From Tardiphaga alba (GTDB lineage Bacteria; Pseudomonadota; Alphaproteobacteria; Rhizobiales; Xanthobacteraceae): a DNA stretch of 64,000 bases. The DNA lies in assembly GCF_018279705.1 (NCBI RefSeq), contig NZ_CP036498.1, positions 3,551,001 to 3,615,000 of the forward strand, in the 5' to 3' direction. The notes beneath the pieces are model-generated. The model had not been told where the DNA came from. It worked only from the letters and a program-made list of their open reading frames with translations, and ran no database searches. Made by a program: the position numbers and the translations under genes. Position 1 is the first letter of the stretch. Every line of letters starts with the position of its first letter. Below, piece by piece: positions 27,060-36,706 of this stretch.

Positions 27060-27935
27060 ATGCTCCGATCCCTGCAGACGCTGCGTGACACATCATTGGA
27101 TGCGCGCATTCTCGCATCCGATGACGATCACCTGGCCCTGCTCGGCGGCGGCGACGATTATCATACGCCGTGGCACTGGCACGATTGCCTGATGATCATG
27201 CTGCCGCGCATCGGCGCGGTGGATTTTCGCGATGAGAGCCGCACGGCCAGCAACTGGCTCAGCGAAGCGCAATTCGCCGTGGTGCCCGCGACGCTGTCGC
27301 ACCAGACATCGGCGCGCCGGGGCGGCCACGATCACCTCGCCATCTATACGAGCGACGACCAGCTGGCAGCGATCGAAGCGCGGCTCGGCTCGCTCAGCCG
27401 CATCCGCGCAAAACTCCATGTGCCGACATTTTTCAGCACCACGCCGCAGATGCGGGTGCTGCTCGGCCTGTGCCAGGCCAGCGATCTCACAGATCGCGCG
27501 GCGCAGTCCATCCGTGGGCATCTGGTTTCGGCGCTTCTGATTGATTGTCTCGCGCAGATCGAGCGCGGCGATCCATTGGCGATGCCGAGTGCAGCCGCGC
27601 ATGGCGATGCGCTGGTATCCGAGGTGAAAGCCTATATCGCGACCAACGTCTCCGACGCTTTGTCGCTCGATCACCTCGCCGAGACGTTCGGCCTGTCACG
27701 CCGCCACGTGACGCGCCTGTTTCGCGACAAGACCGGCATGAGCATCGGCGACTATCACGACCGCGAGCGGATCACGCGTGCACGCGCATTGCTGGGGACC
27801 ACCGATCTGCCGGTTGGCGAGATCGCCTGGCGTGTGGGCCTGGACTCTGGCTCGGCACTTGCGCGGCTGATGCGCCGCGCCGCCGGCCTGTCGCCGAGCG
27901 ATGTCCGCCGGATGGCCCGATCCGACACGCATTGA
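27060..27935 (+). CDS. AraC-family transcriptional regulator
   Basis: A 291-residue regulator. The N-terminal half has cupin-like ligand features (DDYHTPWHWHDCLMIML); the C-terminal AraC helix-turn-helix pair covers about 190-290, with DHLAETFGLSRRHVTRLF and IAWRVGLDSGSALARLMRRA. It starts 16 bp after hemB with GAGG before the ATG, so may share its transcript. Targets are not known; the downstream PhzF gene is a guess. Confidence 0.9.
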   Translation: MLRSLQTLRDTSLDARILASDDDHLALLGGGDDYHTPWHWHDCLMIMLPRIGAVDFRDESRTASNWLSEAQFAVVPATLSHQTSARRGGHDHLAIYTSDDQLAAIEARLGSLSRIRAKLHVPTFFSTTPQMRVLLGLCQASDLTDRAAQSIRGHLVSALLIDCLAQIERGDPLAMPSAAAHGDALVSEVKAYIATNVSDALSLDHLAETFGLSRRHVTRLFRDKTGMSIGDYHDRERITRARALLGTTDLPVGEIAWRVGLDSGSALARLMRRAAGLSPSDVRRMARSDTH

Positions 27936-27991
27936 GGCCCGCTGGGTCGCGCGGGGTGGCGAACATGCCGCGTAGTCTCGTTCACAAAGCC

Positions 27992-28086
27992 CGTCATTGC
28001 GAGGAGCCCTCGCGACGAAGCAATCCAGTTCTTACGGCGCTTGCCGCCTTCTGGATTGCTTCGTCGCTTCGCTCCTCGCAATGACG
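27992..28086. repeat. Palindromic repeat, family D copy 2
   Basis: A 95-bp inverted repeat, CGTCATTGCGAGGAGCCC to GCTCCTCGCAATGACG, with GAAGCAATCCAG / CTGGATTGCTTC inner arms. It lies 56 bp after the AraC stop and 26 bp before the PhzF-like start. Confidence 0.88.
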
Positions 28087-28112
28087 AGTATTTCCAACGG
28101 GATTTCTCCATC

Positions 28113-28973
28113 ATGACCGCCGTTACTCTCGTCAACGTGTTCACGCATCAGGGCGCGGGCGGTAATCCCTGCCCCATCGTGGTCGATGCCTCTGCCCTCG
28201 CGCCATCGGACATGCAGCGCATCGCCGCCGACTACGGCCATGAATCCGGCTTCGTGCTGCCGGCTGCCAGCGGCGATTCCGATTACATCTTCCGCTTCTG
28301 GGTGCCACGCCATGAAATGGAAATGTGCGGCCACGCCACCATCGGCGCCTTGTGGACGATGGCGACGCTGGGGCAGCTCGGCTCAAACCAAATTCGCATC
28401 GAGACCCGCAGCGGGCCGGTGACGGGTTTTGTCGATACGGCTGATATCGCAGACCCTTACGTGGAGATCACCCAGCCGGTGGGGAAAGTCGTCGATCTCA
28501 CGAAAGAACAGGAAGATGCCGTGCTTTCAGCACTGCGGATCACCCGCGCGGACCTGCTCGACCTGCCCCTGCAGAATGCCGTCACCTCGCGCGTGAAAAC
28601 GCTGATCCCGATGAAGAGCGTGGAGCTTTTGAACGACCTGCAAACCATCATGCCGACCACCGAAGCCTGCTGCGAGAGCATCGGCTCCACCGGGCTCTAT
28701 CCCTATGCGATCCACAGCGAGAGCGAACGTCGTTTCGAAGCGCGGCAGTTTCCAAAATCGTCGGGCTATCCGGAAGACGCCGCCACCGGCATCGCCGCGG
28801 CTGCGCTGGCCTTCGGGCTGCTGAAGAACAAGCTTGTCTCCGCCGACAGCGCGCGCATCACCGTGCTGCAGGGACGGCCACTCGGCGCGCTGTCCGAGAT
28901 CGGCGTGCGCCTCGGTTTTGCCGGTGACGCGCCGGTCGGCTGCCTGGTCGGCGGAAGGACGCAACTGGCATGA
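28113..28973 (+). CDS. PhzF-family isomerase/epimerase-like protein
   Basis: A 286-residue protein with the two-fold PhzF architecture. Landmarks are VNVFTHQGAGGNPCPIVV, the catalytic Glu44 region YGHESGFVLP, the MEMCGHATIGALW motif and DAATGIAAAALAFGLL in the second half. Family members are isomerases or epimerases without cofactor; the substrate here is not known. It is 4 bp overlapped with the serine hydrolase gene, so the two are co-translated. Its own start was taken at the ATG after the family D repeat. Confidence 0.92.
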   Translation: MTAVTLVNVFTHQGAGGNPCPIVVDASALAPSDMQRIAADYGHESGFVLPAASGDSDYIFRFWVPRHEMEMCGHATIGALWTMATLGQLGSNQIRIETRSGPVTGFVDTADIADPYVEITQPVGKVVDLTKEQEDAVLSALRITRADLLDLPLQNAVTSRVKTLIPMKSVELLNDLQTIMPTTEACCESIGSTGLYPYAIHSESERRFEARQFPKSSGYPEDAATGIAAAALAFGLLKNKLVSADSARITVLQGRPLGALSEIGVRLGFAGDAPVGCLVGGRTQLA

Positions 28974-30169
28974 CACTCCCTGCCGCATTATCCGCCTTCG
29001 AAGCAGCCTATGGCTTTGCCCGCAGCGATGTCCGTCTCGACAACTGGCGGCAGACGCCGTGGAATGTCTGGGCGTTTCGCCACGTCTCCGAACTCATTCC
29101 GACCGCACGTATCGCGGCGACACCGGGGCTGGTGGAGGACGCCGCCGTCGATCCCGGCGATCTCCTCCGTCAGACACTCGTATTCGGTGGCAACACGTTG
29201 ACCATCGCCGACGCATTGCGCCAGACGTTCACCGATGCCCTCGTTGTGATGAAATCCGGCCGCATCGCTGCCGATTTTCACGCGCCGAATTTCACGCTGC
29301 AGTCGCGGCACATCCTGTTCTCGTCCAGCAAGTCGGTGACGGCGGTGGTCGCAGGCATCGTGCATGGCGACGGGCTGATCGATCTCGATGCGCCCGTGCC
29401 GCATTACGTTCCCGAGCTCGCATCATCAGCCTATGCGGATGCGCGCCTCCGCGACGTGCTCGACATGCGGGTGAGCCTGGATTTCTCCGAGACTTATCTC
29501 GACCCGCGCGGCGATTTCGCCCGCTATCGCCGCGCCGGCCTGCTCGAGCCGGCGGTGCCCGGCGACACGCCCGACTCACTCATCTCCTTCCTAGCCACGC
29601 TGCAAAAGGGCGCCTCTGGGGATCACGGCGGGCCATTTCACTACTGCTCGCCCAATTCGGACGTGCTCGGCCTCGTGATCGAACGCGCGACCGGCCAGCG
29701 TTTCAACGACTTTGTCTCGGCGCGCCTGTGGCAACCGATCGGCGCGCGGCAGGATGCCTATATCACGGTGGATGCCACCGGCCTCGCCCGCACCGGCGGC
29801 GGCTTCTGTATGACGCCGCGCGACTTCGCCCGGATCGGCGAGCTGATGCGCTACGGCGGCATGGCGAATGGACAACGCGTCCTCTCCGACGCCTGGGTGG
29901 AGGACACCATTGCCCACGGCTCCACGGAGGCCTGGCAGGCGGGTCCGGGTGTCGAATGGCTGCCCGCGGGGCGCTACAGCAACAAATGGTATCAGACCGG
30001 CAATGCCAGCGGCGCCTTCTTCACGCTCGGCATCCACGGACAGATGCTCTATGTGGACCCGCGCGCAGAGATGACCGTCGCAAAGTTCTCGTCGCAGCCG
30101 GAACCGGTGAACAACGACCTCAAGCGGCTAAACCTTGCGCTGTTCGACGCGCTGGCGAAGCAGGTGTGA
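28970..30169 (+). CDS. Serine hydrolase (class C beta-lactamase-related)
   Basis: A 399-residue protein with the SxxK motif SSSK at 118-121 and a second site around YCSPN (about residue 222). No signal peptide is apparent, so a cytosolic esterase/amidase is more likely than a beta-lactamase. The overlap (ATGA) with the PhzF gene suggests a joint pathway on one small metabolite. Substrate unknown. Confidence 0.9.
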   Translation: MTLPAALSAFEAAYGFARSDVRLDNWRQTPWNVWAFRHVSELIPTARIAATPGLVEDAAVDPGDLLRQTLVFGGNTLTIADALRQTFTDALVVMKSGRIAADFHAPNFTLQSRHILFSSSKSVTAVVAGIVHGDGLIDLDAPVPHYVPELASSAYADARLRDVLDMRVSLDFSETYLDPRGDFARYRRAGLLEPAVPGDTPDSLISFLATLQKGASGDHGGPFHYCSPNSDVLGLVIERATGQRFNDFVSARLWQPIGARQDAYITVDATGLARTGGGFCMTPRDFARIGELMRYGGMANGQRVLSDAWVEDTIAHGSTEAWQAGPGVEWLPAGRYSNKWYQTGNASGAFFTLGIHGQMLYVDPRAEMTVAKFSSQPEPVNNDLKRLNLALFDALAKQV

Positions 30170-30237
30170 TCCCGTCGCACTTGTACCCTCCCCTGATCAT
30201 CTCCATGTGATCCCTTGTGATGAGGGAGGAGCCATCC

Positions 30238-30792
30238 ATGTCCGACACCGGTCCGCGCAACGACAGCCAGCAGGGTGATACCTGGCGCAGCAACGGCGCG
30301 CCGCCCCGCGCCTATGCGTTCGATCCCTATGCGCAGCCCGACCTGTTCCAGGGCGTGCTGGCGCGGCGCATGGTCGCCTTCCTGATCGACGCGGTGGTCA
30401 TCACCATCCCGATCATTCTGGCCTGCGTGTTCATCGCGGTGTTCGGCGTCGTCACCTTCGGCCTCGGCTGGGGCCTGTTCTGGCTGATCTCGCCGGCCAC
30501 GGTGATCTGGCCCATCGTGTATTATGGGATGTCGCTGGGCGGACCGCATTCCGCAACCTGGGGCATGCGGATGATGGATGTGCAGATGCGCACCTTCTCG
30601 GGCCAGCCCGGTTATTTCGTCCTCGGCTGCGCCCATGCGGTGCTGTTCTGGGCCTCGGTGTCGCTGCTGACGCCGCTGGTGCTGATCGTCGCCCTGCTCA
30701 ACGACCGCCGGCAGCTGCTGCACGACCTCGTGCTGGGAACCGTGGTGGTGAATGCGTCAGTGGCGCGGGCCAAGGTCAGCTACGCCGGCTGA
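30238..30792 (+). CDS. RDD-family membrane protein
   Basis: A 184-residue protein with an extended polar N-terminus of about 40 residues and an RDD domain. In the first span region RRMVAFLIDAVVITIPI carries the family's Arg and Asp. Two further spans, VFIAVFGVVTFGLGWGLFWL and VLIVALL, follow. The C-terminus has NDRRQLLHDLVLGTVVV, the usual motif. The ATG is preceded by GGGAGGA. RDD proteins are transport-related in a few cases; the role here is open. Confidence 0.88.
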   Translation: MSDTGPRNDSQQGDTWRSNGAPPRAYAFDPYAQPDLFQGVLARRMVAFLIDAVVITIPIILACVFIAVFGVVTFGLGWGLFWLISPATVIWPIVYYGMSLGGPHSATWGMRMMDVQMRTFSGQPGYFVLGCAHAVLFWASVSLLTPLVLIVALLNDRRQLLHDLVLGTVVVNASVARAKVSYAG

Positions 30793-30891
30793 ATTTGACG
30801 GTGATCAACCGGGCTGATCGGTAAATTCATTGACCGTTAGCCCGGTCGGCGCAATGCTGTGCCTGCCTGCTTCGGAGCCCCATATCGACCC

Positions 30892-31668
30892 GTGACCCAG
30901 CACTCCCGCGACACCCCGCAATTCTACCTGACGGCGCCGTCGCCCTGCCCGTATCTGGCCGGCCGACAGGAGCGCAAGGTGTTCACGCATCTGGTGGGCG
31001 ACAAGGCCGGCGATCTCAACGACCTCCTGACCCATGGCGGCTTCCGCCGCAGCCAGTCCATCGCCTATCGCCCGGCCTGCGACCAGTGCCGCGCCTGCGT
31101 CTCGGTGCGCGTGGTCGCCAACGAATTCCAGCCCTCGCGCAATTTTCGCAAGGTGCAGGCGCGCAATGCCGATGTGATCGGCGAGCAGCGCAGCGCGGTG
31201 CCGACCTCCGAGCAGTATTCCGTCTTCCGCGCCTATCTCGACCAGCGCCATCGCCACGGCGGCATGGCCGACATGACCGTACTCGACTACGCGATGATGG
31301 TGGAGGACTCACACGTCGAGACCCGCATCATCGAATATCGCCGCCGTGGGCCGGACAGCGGCATCACCGGACGTGGCGAGGACCTGCTGGCGGTCGCGCT
31401 CACCGATGTGCTGAGCGACGGACTGTCGATGGTCTATTCGTTCTTCGAGCCCGGCGAGGAAGCGCGCTCGCTCGGCACTTTCATGATCCTCGATCACATC
31501 GAGCGCGCGAAGAAGATGGGATTGCCTTACGTCTATCTCGGCTACTGGATCGAGGGATCCAAGAAGATGGACTACAAGGGGCGATATCTGCCGCAGCAGC
31601 GGCTGGCGCCGAGTGGATGGCTGCGCGTGGACGAGCGCGGCGAAATGGTGGGCGAGCCGGAGGAGTAG
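30892..31668 (+). CDS. bpt: Aspartate/glutamate leucyltransferase (Bpt) of the N-end rule pathway
   Basis: A 258-residue leucyl/arginyl-tRNA-protein transferase, which tags proteins with N-terminal acidic residues for Clp degradation. Landmarks are [19 protein letters not shown], the Cys pair region [15 protein letters not shown] and [20 protein letters not shown] used a GTG start at 30892 (family-like [13 protein letters not shown]) instead of the GTG at 30859. The name follows the bacterial Bpt family; whether Leu or Arg is transferred is not readable. Confidence 0.92.
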   Translation: MTQHSRDTPQFYLTAPSPCPYLAGRQERKVFTHLVGDKAGDLNDLLTHGGFRRSQSIAYRPACDQCRACVSVRVVANEFQPSRNFRKVQARNADVIGEQRSAVPTSEQYSVFRAYLDQRHRHGGMADMTVLDYAMMVEDSHVETRIIEYRRRGPDSGITGRGEDLLAVALTDVLSDGLSMVYSFFEPGEEARSLGTFMILDHIERAKKMGLPYVYLGYWIEGSKKMDYKGRYLPQQRLAPSGWLRVDERGEMVGEPEE

Positions 31669-31675
31669 CTCTTTT

Positions 31676-31765
31676 GTAGCCTGGATGGAGCGAAGCGAAA
31701 TCCAGGAACTGTAGAACGAGTTGAAACGCCGGTCCCCGGATTGCGCTTCGCTCCATCCGGGCTAC
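31676..31765. repeat. REPIN-like element, family A copy 4
   Basis: A 90-bp element with GTAG...CTAC ends, between the convergent bpt (stop 31668) and mntH (stop 31770); its right end is 4 bp after the mntH stop. Confidence 0.9.
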
Positions 31766-31769
31766 GACA

Positions 31770-33152
31770 TCACCCGAAGAAGAAATCCACCACCAGCTTG
31801 ACATTCAGCGCGATGATCACCACCGCGGTGATGACGGCCAGCGCCGTCACCCAGCGCGGCGCGATGAAGGGGCCCATCTTGCGCTTGCTGGCGGTGAACA
31901 GCACCAGCGGCACCACGGCAAACGGCAACTGCAGGCTCAGCACCACTTGGCTGAGAATGAGCAGCTGCCCCGTCCCCTTCTCGCCATACCAGATGGTCAC
32001 GCCCACCGCCGGCACGATGGCGATCATGCGCGTGATCATGCGGCGCAGCCACGGCGCCATCTTCAGCCGCAGGAAGCCTTCCATCACGATCTGGCCGGAC
32101 AGCGTGGCGGTGATGGTCGAGTTCAACCCGCAGCACAACAGCGCGATGGCGAACAAAGTCGGCGCGAGGCTGGAGCCGAGCAGCGGCGCGAGAAACGCAT
32201 GCGCCTGATCGAGCTCGGCCACTTCGGTCTGGCCGGATTTGTGGAAGGTCGCGGCCGCGAGGATCAGGATCGAGGCATTGATGGTCAGCGCGAGACACAG
32301 CGCGATCGTCGAGTCCCATGTGGACAGCTTGATGGCTTCCTTGCGCTCCTCCACGCTTGGACCATAGCCGCGCGTCTGCACCAGACCGGAATGCAGATAG
32401 AGATTATGCGGCATCACCGTCGCGCCGAGAATGCCGAGAGCGAGGAACAGCATCTCCTTGTTCCTGACGATCTCGGTGGTCGGCGCGAAGCCGCGGATCA
32501 CCTGCCCCCAATCGGGATCGGCCATGGCGATCTGGATCGCAAAACACGCCGCGATGACGCCGAGCAGCGCGACGACGAAGGCCTCGATCCAGCGGAAGCC
32601 ATAGGCCTGCAGCGCGAGGATGAGAAACACGTCGGCCGCCGTGATGATGACGCCGATCTCAAGCGGAATGCCGAACAGGAGATTGAGGCCGATGGCGGTG
32701 CCGATGACTTCGGCGAGGTCGGTCGCTGTGATGGCGATCTCCGCCGAGATCCACAGCAGCCAGGCGACCGGCTTTGGATAGGCATCGCGGCACGCCTGGG
32801 CAAGATCCCTGCCCGCTCCGACACCGAGGCGCGCGCAGAGCGATTGCAGCACGATGGCCATCAGGTTGGAGACCAGCGCCACCGTCAGCAACGCGTAACC
32901 GAATTTCGAGCCGCCGGCGAGCGAAGTGGCCCAGTTGCCGGGGTCCATATAGCCGACGGCGACGAGATAGCCGGGGCCGAGAAACGCCACCAGCTTGCGC
33001 CAGAACGAGCCGTTCTTGACCGTCCGCACCGAGCCGAACATGCCCGCCAGCGACGGATCGCCCCCGCTCGACCGCCAGCCGGGCAGTTCGACGGCAGGCG
33101 CGGAGGTGGAACTCAACGGTTCAGCAGCGGCAGCGGGCGATTTGGCATCCAT
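31770..33152 (-). CDS. mntH: NRAMP divalent metal transporter MntH
   Basis: A 460-residue proton-coupled Mn2+ (Fe2+) importer with 11-12 membrane segments. The metal site motif DPGN is at 70-73 and the MPHN motif appears as [14 protein letters not shown] in the middle. An N-terminal Ala/Pro-rich cytosolic tail of about 45 residues precedes the core. It is monocistronic. A TTGCAA-N5-TTGCAA site 30 bp upstream of the start suggests Mur/Fur-type Mn control as known for rhizobia. Confidence 0.96.
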   Translation of the reverse strand: MDAKSPAAAAEPLSSTSAPAVELPGWRSSGGDPSLAGMFGSVRTVKNGSFWRKLVAFLGPGYLVAVGYMDPGNWATSLAGGSKFGYALLTVALVSNLMAIVLQSLCARLGVGAGRDLAQACRDAYPKPVAWLLWISAEIAITATDLAEVIGTAIGLNLLFGIPLEIGVIITAADVFLILALQAYGFRWIEAFVVALLGVIAACFAIQIAMADPDWGQVIRGFAPTTEIVRNKEMLFLALGILGATVMPHNLYLHSGLVQTRGYGPSVEERKEAIKLSTWDSTIALCLALTINASILILAAATFHKSGQTEVAELDQAHAFLAPLLGSSLAPTLFAIALLCCGLNSTITATLSGQIVMEGFLRLKMAPWLRRMITRMIAIVPAVGVTIWYGEKGTGQLLILSQVVLSLQLPFAVVPLVLFTASKRKMGPFIAPRWVTALAVITAVVIIALNVKLVVDFFFG

Positions 33153-33181
33153 GTTAGCAAAATGGCCGAAAACGCCGCTTA

Positions 33182-33198
33182 TTGCAACTCACTTGCAA
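33182..33198 (-). promoter_or_regulatory. Candidate Mn-responsive (Mur-type) operator of mntH
   Basis: TTGCAACTCACTTGCAA: two TTGCAA half-sites separated by five bases, 30 bp upstream of the mntH start. Rhizobial Mur boxes have TGCAA arms with comparable spacing (established knowledge), so Mn repression is a reasonable guess. Confidence 0.5.
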
Positions 33199-33295
33199 GT
33201 GCATCTGGACGGCTTGGGGCATCGATTTCAATCACACCCCGTGCAATCTCACCTCTCCTATCCAGGGACATCCAGCCTGAGCCTCCTGTCGGGTG

Positions 33296-33517
33296 TTAGG
33301 ACAGTTTGTATCCGGCCGCTTCCACAAACGGACGAAGATTCTGGCGGCCGCCCATATAGTCCATGCTTGTCATGGCCTTGACGACGCTGCCCGACCAAGT
33401 TTTCGGTCTCATCTGCTGCCCATCGCGGAATTTCCGATACGCTTCCTCATAAGCGGCGAGAACGGCTTTATGATCTCGCGGTGTGTAGGTATCGTGATGG
33501 ACGACCACGGACTGCAT
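33296..33517 (-). CDS. Small soluble 73-aa protein inside a divergent/overlapped region
   Basis: A 73-residue frame starting MQSVVVHHDTYTPRDHKAVL and ending GRQNLRPFVEAAGYKLS, soluble, rich in Tyr, Arg and Met. It is the 3' end of a longer minus-strand frame whose upstream part is only the shadow of the CoA ligase. The composition of this last part is protein-like, unlike the shadow. No Shine-Dalgarno is clear (GTGG before the ATG). Moderately likely a real gene. Confidence 0.5.
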   Translation of the reverse strand: MQSVVVHHDTYTPRDHKAVLAAYEEAYRKFRDGQQMRPKTWSGSVVKAMTSMDYMGGRQNLRPFVEAAGYKLS

Positions 33518-33628
33518 TGCCACGTAAACCGGGCGCGACAGAATGATCCGTGTGATGATTTGAATTCGATAAGTGGACACCGCGCATATGGTGAAACCCA
33601 CAGATGCTTCATCGAGGGGGACGCCACA

Positions 33629-35263
33629 GTGATCGCGATCGATGACCGCACGACAATCGGCGAAGCCTTCCAGCTGGCTGCAGCGGCCTATGGCCCCCGC
33701 CCCTTCCTGGCGGCCCCGGTCGGCCCGCATCGCGCCTATCACCAGCAAGGCTACGAGATCGATTTCGCCACCGCCGCACGGGAGGTGCAGCAGCTTTGCG
33801 AGGCCTACAAATCTCGCGGCTTCGGCCACGGCCATCGCATTGCGATGCTGCTCGACAACCGGCCCGAGCATCTGCTGCACAAGCTCGCACTGAACACGCT
33901 CGGCATTTCCTGCGTTCCGGTCAATCCCGACTATCGCGCCAGCGAGATCGCCTATCTCCTGGAGAATTCCGAGGCCGATCTGGCGATCGTCTCCAACGAG
34001 CGTCGCGAACAGCTCGATGCCGGCATGGCCATCAGTGCCCACAAGGCGCCAATCGTTCCATTTGACGATTTGTCTTCGCTGCCGGTGCCAGCGAAACCCG
34101 CGCGCACCGATCCTGTCACCAGCGAGACCGAAGCAAGCGTTCTCTACACATCCGGCACCACCGGCCGGCCCAAGGGATGCATGCTGTCGCACGGCTATGA
34201 GCTTGCCTCCGGCGCATGGTATGCGACACGCGGGCATCTGGCGGCGTTTCGTCCCGAGGGCGAGCGGCTTTACAATCCCCTGCCCCTCTATCACGTCAAT
34301 TCGTCGATCCTGTCCTTCCACTGCGTGATGCTAACCGGCAGCTGCCAGATCCAGCCTGACCGCTTCAATCCGACGCGCTGGTGGAGCGAGGTCACGCAGA
34401 CACGCGCAACCATCATCCACTATCTCGGCGTCATCGTCCCGTTGCTGCTCAACATGCCGCCCAGTGCCGAGGAGCGCGATCATTCCGTCCGCTTCGGCAT
34501 CGGCGCGGGCGCCGAACCGCAACTCCATGCCTTGTTCGAAAAACGCTTCAATCTGCCGCTGATCGAGATCTGGGGCATGACCGAAATGGTTCGGGTGTTG
34601 CTCGATCACGAAGCGCCGCGCCAGGTCGGCACGCGGGCATTCGGGCGCCCGGCTGCAGGCGTCGAGGTGCGCGTGATCGATGAACACGACAATGACGTGG
34701 CCCGCGGCTCGCCCGGCGAGATGGTCATCCGCTACAATGCGGAAACGCCGCGCCGCCATTTCTTCTCGGGCTATCTCAAGGATGAGAAAGCGACGGTCGA
34801 TGCCTGGCGTGGCAGCTGGTTTCACACCGGCGATACCGTGCGTCAGGATGACGACGGCATGCTCCATTTCGTCGACCGCAAGAAGAACATCATCCGGCGT
34901 TCCGGCGAGAATATCGCGGCCGCCGAGATCGAAGCTGTTCTGCAGTCGCACGATCTCGTCAAACAGGTCGCCGTGCTGGCCGTCCCTGACGAGTTGCGCG
35001 AGGAAGAGGTCTTTGCCTGCGTCGTCCTGTCCGATCCGCAAACGGCGGACGGCGCGGCCGAGACCCTGTTCCAGCACTGCAACCGCGAGCTCGCTTATTT
35101 CAAGTCGCCGGGCTGGCTGCTGTTCGTGGACAGCCTGCCGACCACCGGCACGCAGAAGATCCAGAAGCACCACATCTTCCCAAACGGGCAGGATCCACGC
35201 AGCAGCGCGGGCGTGCACGATCTGCGCGAGCGCAAGAAGCGCGATCCGGCCAGGAAAGGCTGA
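33629..35263 (+). CDS. AMP-dependent CoA ligase, CaiC/acyl-CoA synthetase type
   Basis: A 544-residue adenylate-forming enzyme. The P-loop is LYTSGTTGRPKGCMLSHG, the second motif EIWGMTEMVRVL, the hinge RKKNIIRRSGENIAAAEIEA and the final Lys TTGTQKIQKHH. RRSGENIAAAEIE is characteristic of crotonobetaine/carnitine-CoA-ligase-like members. I start at GTG 33629, which has GAGGGGGA at 8 nt; the open frame begins at 33293 but that segment is not protein-like. Substrate unknown. Confidence 0.9.
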   Translation: MIAIDDRTTIGEAFQLAAAAYGPRPFLAAPVGPHRAYHQQGYEIDFATAAREVQQLCEAYKSRGFGHGHRIAMLLDNRPEHLLHKLALNTLGISCVPVNPDYRASEIAYLLENSEADLAIVSNERREQLDAGMAISAHKAPIVPFDDLSSLPVPAKPARTDPVTSETEASVLYTSGTTGRPKGCMLSHGYELASGAWYATRGHLAAFRPEGERLYNPLPLYHVNSSILSFHCVMLTGSCQIQPDRFNPTRWWSEVTQTRATIIHYLGVIVPLLLNMPPSAEERDHSVRFGIGAGAEPQLHALFEKRFNLPLIEIWGMTEMVRVLLDHEAPRQVGTRAFGRPAAGVEVRVIDEHDNDVARGSPGEMVIRYNAETPRRHFFSGYLKDEKATVDAWRGSWFHTGDTVRQDDDGMLHFVDRKKNIIRRSGENIAAAEIEAVLQSHDLVKQVAVLAVPDELREEEVFACVVLSDPQTADGAAETLFQHCNRELAYFKSPGWLLFVDSLPTTGTQKIQKHHIFPNGQDPRSSAGVHDLRERKKRDPARKG

Positions 35264-35370
35264 CCGACCGGGTCCGCCGATATTCCCATTCACGTTCACC
35301 GCCCATATAAACCGGCCAGCATCACATCGGGGCGTGGGACCAGAACGTTGACGGGCGAAAGACGGGCGGT

Positions 35371-35745
35371 ATGAAAAGGGTTGCGTTTCTCTGCGCTGGC
35401 GGCGTGATGCTGTTGCTCGGCGTCATCGGAATCGTGACGCCCCTGCTGCCGACCGTGCCCTTTCTGATTGTCGCAGCATGGTGTTTCGGAAGATCGTCAC
35501 CGCGCCTTGAAGCATGGATGCTCAATCATCCCCGCTTCGGCCCGAGCCTACGACGCTGGCGCGAGCAAGGCGCGATCCCTCGCCGCGCCAAATGGATGGC
35601 AGTGACCGGCATGACGATCGGATATGCCGTGTTCTGGACGCAGGCCCGACCCGGCTGGATGCTCGCGACAGCGGTGGCGATCATCATGCTGGGCTCGGCC
35701 AGCTATGTCGTGTCACGACCCGAGCCGGCCGCGGCCGATCAGTGA
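35371..35745 (+). CDS. YbaN (DUF454) family membrane protein
   Basis: A 124-residue protein with a hydrophobic start (VAFLCAGGVMLLLGVIGIVT), then LLPTVPFLIVAAWCFGRSSP, the DUF454 signature, and WMAVTGMTIGYAVFW with a final span. Small inner-membrane family of unknown function. Its 3' end overlaps the convergent LysR gene by 33 bp. Confidence 0.88.
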   Translation: MKRVAFLCAGGVMLLLGVIGIVTPLLPTVPFLIVAAWCFGRSSPRLEAWMLNHPRFGPSLRRWREQGAIPRRAKWMAVTGMTIGYAVFWTQARPGWMLATAVAIIMLGSASYVVSRPEPAAADQ

Positions 35746-36612
35746 ATCGACGCCTGGCTCGGGCCTGGACAGGCTCTGGCAGATTTCGTCAGCCAACAAG
35801 GATGCCGAGCGCGAGATGTTCGATGCGCGATGCAGCCGGATGTCGGCACCAGGCAGGACGGGCATTCCGTCGCGATCGGTGAGCGCACGAAGCCGCGCGG
35901 GAAAAGTGCCGGACTTCACGACGGTCACAGCAAGGCCTTGCGCGACGACGGCTTCGACTGCCGCAAGACTATGGCTCACGAACGCCATACGCCAGGGGCG
36001 CCCTGCACGATCGAGCGCTTCCGTCGCCCATTTGCGGAACAGGCATCCCTGCGGATAGAGCGCGACCGGGATCGGGTCCAGCGTCTCGGCCGCATGCGAT
36101 GCGCCGCCGGCCCACATCGCCTGCTCGCGCCGCAGGAACTGGCCTTCGCCCGAGCCTTCCGGATGCATCGCGATGACGAGATCGAACGACTTTCCCAGCC
36201 TGCCGATCATCGCGCCAGTCAGACCTGTCTCCATCTCCACATGGATCCGCGTATATCGGCTGACGAAGCGCGACAGCAGCGGCGGCATGACGACGCTGCC
36301 ATAGTCGTCCATCACGCCGATCCGCACCACGCCCTCGATGGCGCCTTCGCGCAGCCGGCTGAGCGCTTCATCGTTCAGATGCAGGATGCGTCGTGCATAG
36401 ACAAGCAGTCCCTCCCCCGCCGCGCTGAGCGCGACATTGACCTTGCTGCGCGAAAATAGTTCGGCCCCGATCACTTGCTCCAGGCGCTTGATCTGCATGC
36501 TGACGGCCGACTGGGTGCGGTTTAGCGCTGCCGCGGCACGTGTGAACGAGCCGTGGTCGGCCACCGCAACAAACGCCTTGAGAAGATCAGGATCGAGAAC
36601 GGGCGTGCTCAT
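35713..36612 (-). CDS. LysR-family transcriptional regulator
   Basis: A 299-residue LysR regulator. The winged helix-turn-helix covers 5-65 with LKAFVAVADHGSFTRAAAAL and QSAVSMQIKRLEQVIGAELF; a substrate-binding domain follows to the end. It is divergent from an EamA transporter gene 94 bp away, the classic LysR-target arrangement, so the transporter is the probable target. The C-terminus overlaps the convergent YbaN gene by 33 bp. Confidence 0.93.
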   Translation of the reverse strand: MSTPVLDPDLLKAFVAVADHGSFTRAAAALNRTQSAVSMQIKRLEQVIGAELFSRSKVNVALSAAGEGLLVYARRILHLNDEALSRLREGAIEGVVRIGVMDDYGSVVMPPLLSRFVSRYTRIHVEMETGLTGAMIGRLGKSFDLVIAMHPEGSGEGQFLRREQAMWAGGASHAAETLDPIPVALYPQGCLFRKWATEALDRAGRPWRMAFVSHSLAAVEAVVAQGLAVTVVKSGTFPARLRALTDRDGMPVLPGADIRLHRASNISRSASLLADEICQSLSRPEPGVDSLIGRGRLGS

Positions 36613-36630
36613 TTCGAATATTGATAAGAA

Positions 36631-36658
36631 GCATCATGGAAACTCGATTTGGTGATGC
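36631..36658. promoter_or_regulatory. Inverted repeat in the lysR-eamA divergent promoter
   Basis: GCATCA (36631-36636) and TGATGC (36653-36658), 16 bp apart, in the 94-bp gap between the two genes. Candidate LysR-family operator. Confidence 0.45.
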
Positions 36659-36706
36659 TGATCCCATCGCTAGGCTCGCGCAACTGGAAATGTTGAGGGA
36701 ACCGCA

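Noticed and set aside
33293..33628. N-terminal extension of the CoA ligase to 33293
   Set aside because: The extra 112 residues look like random sequence, overlap the small minus gene and lack a ribosome site, while the GTG at 33629 has one.
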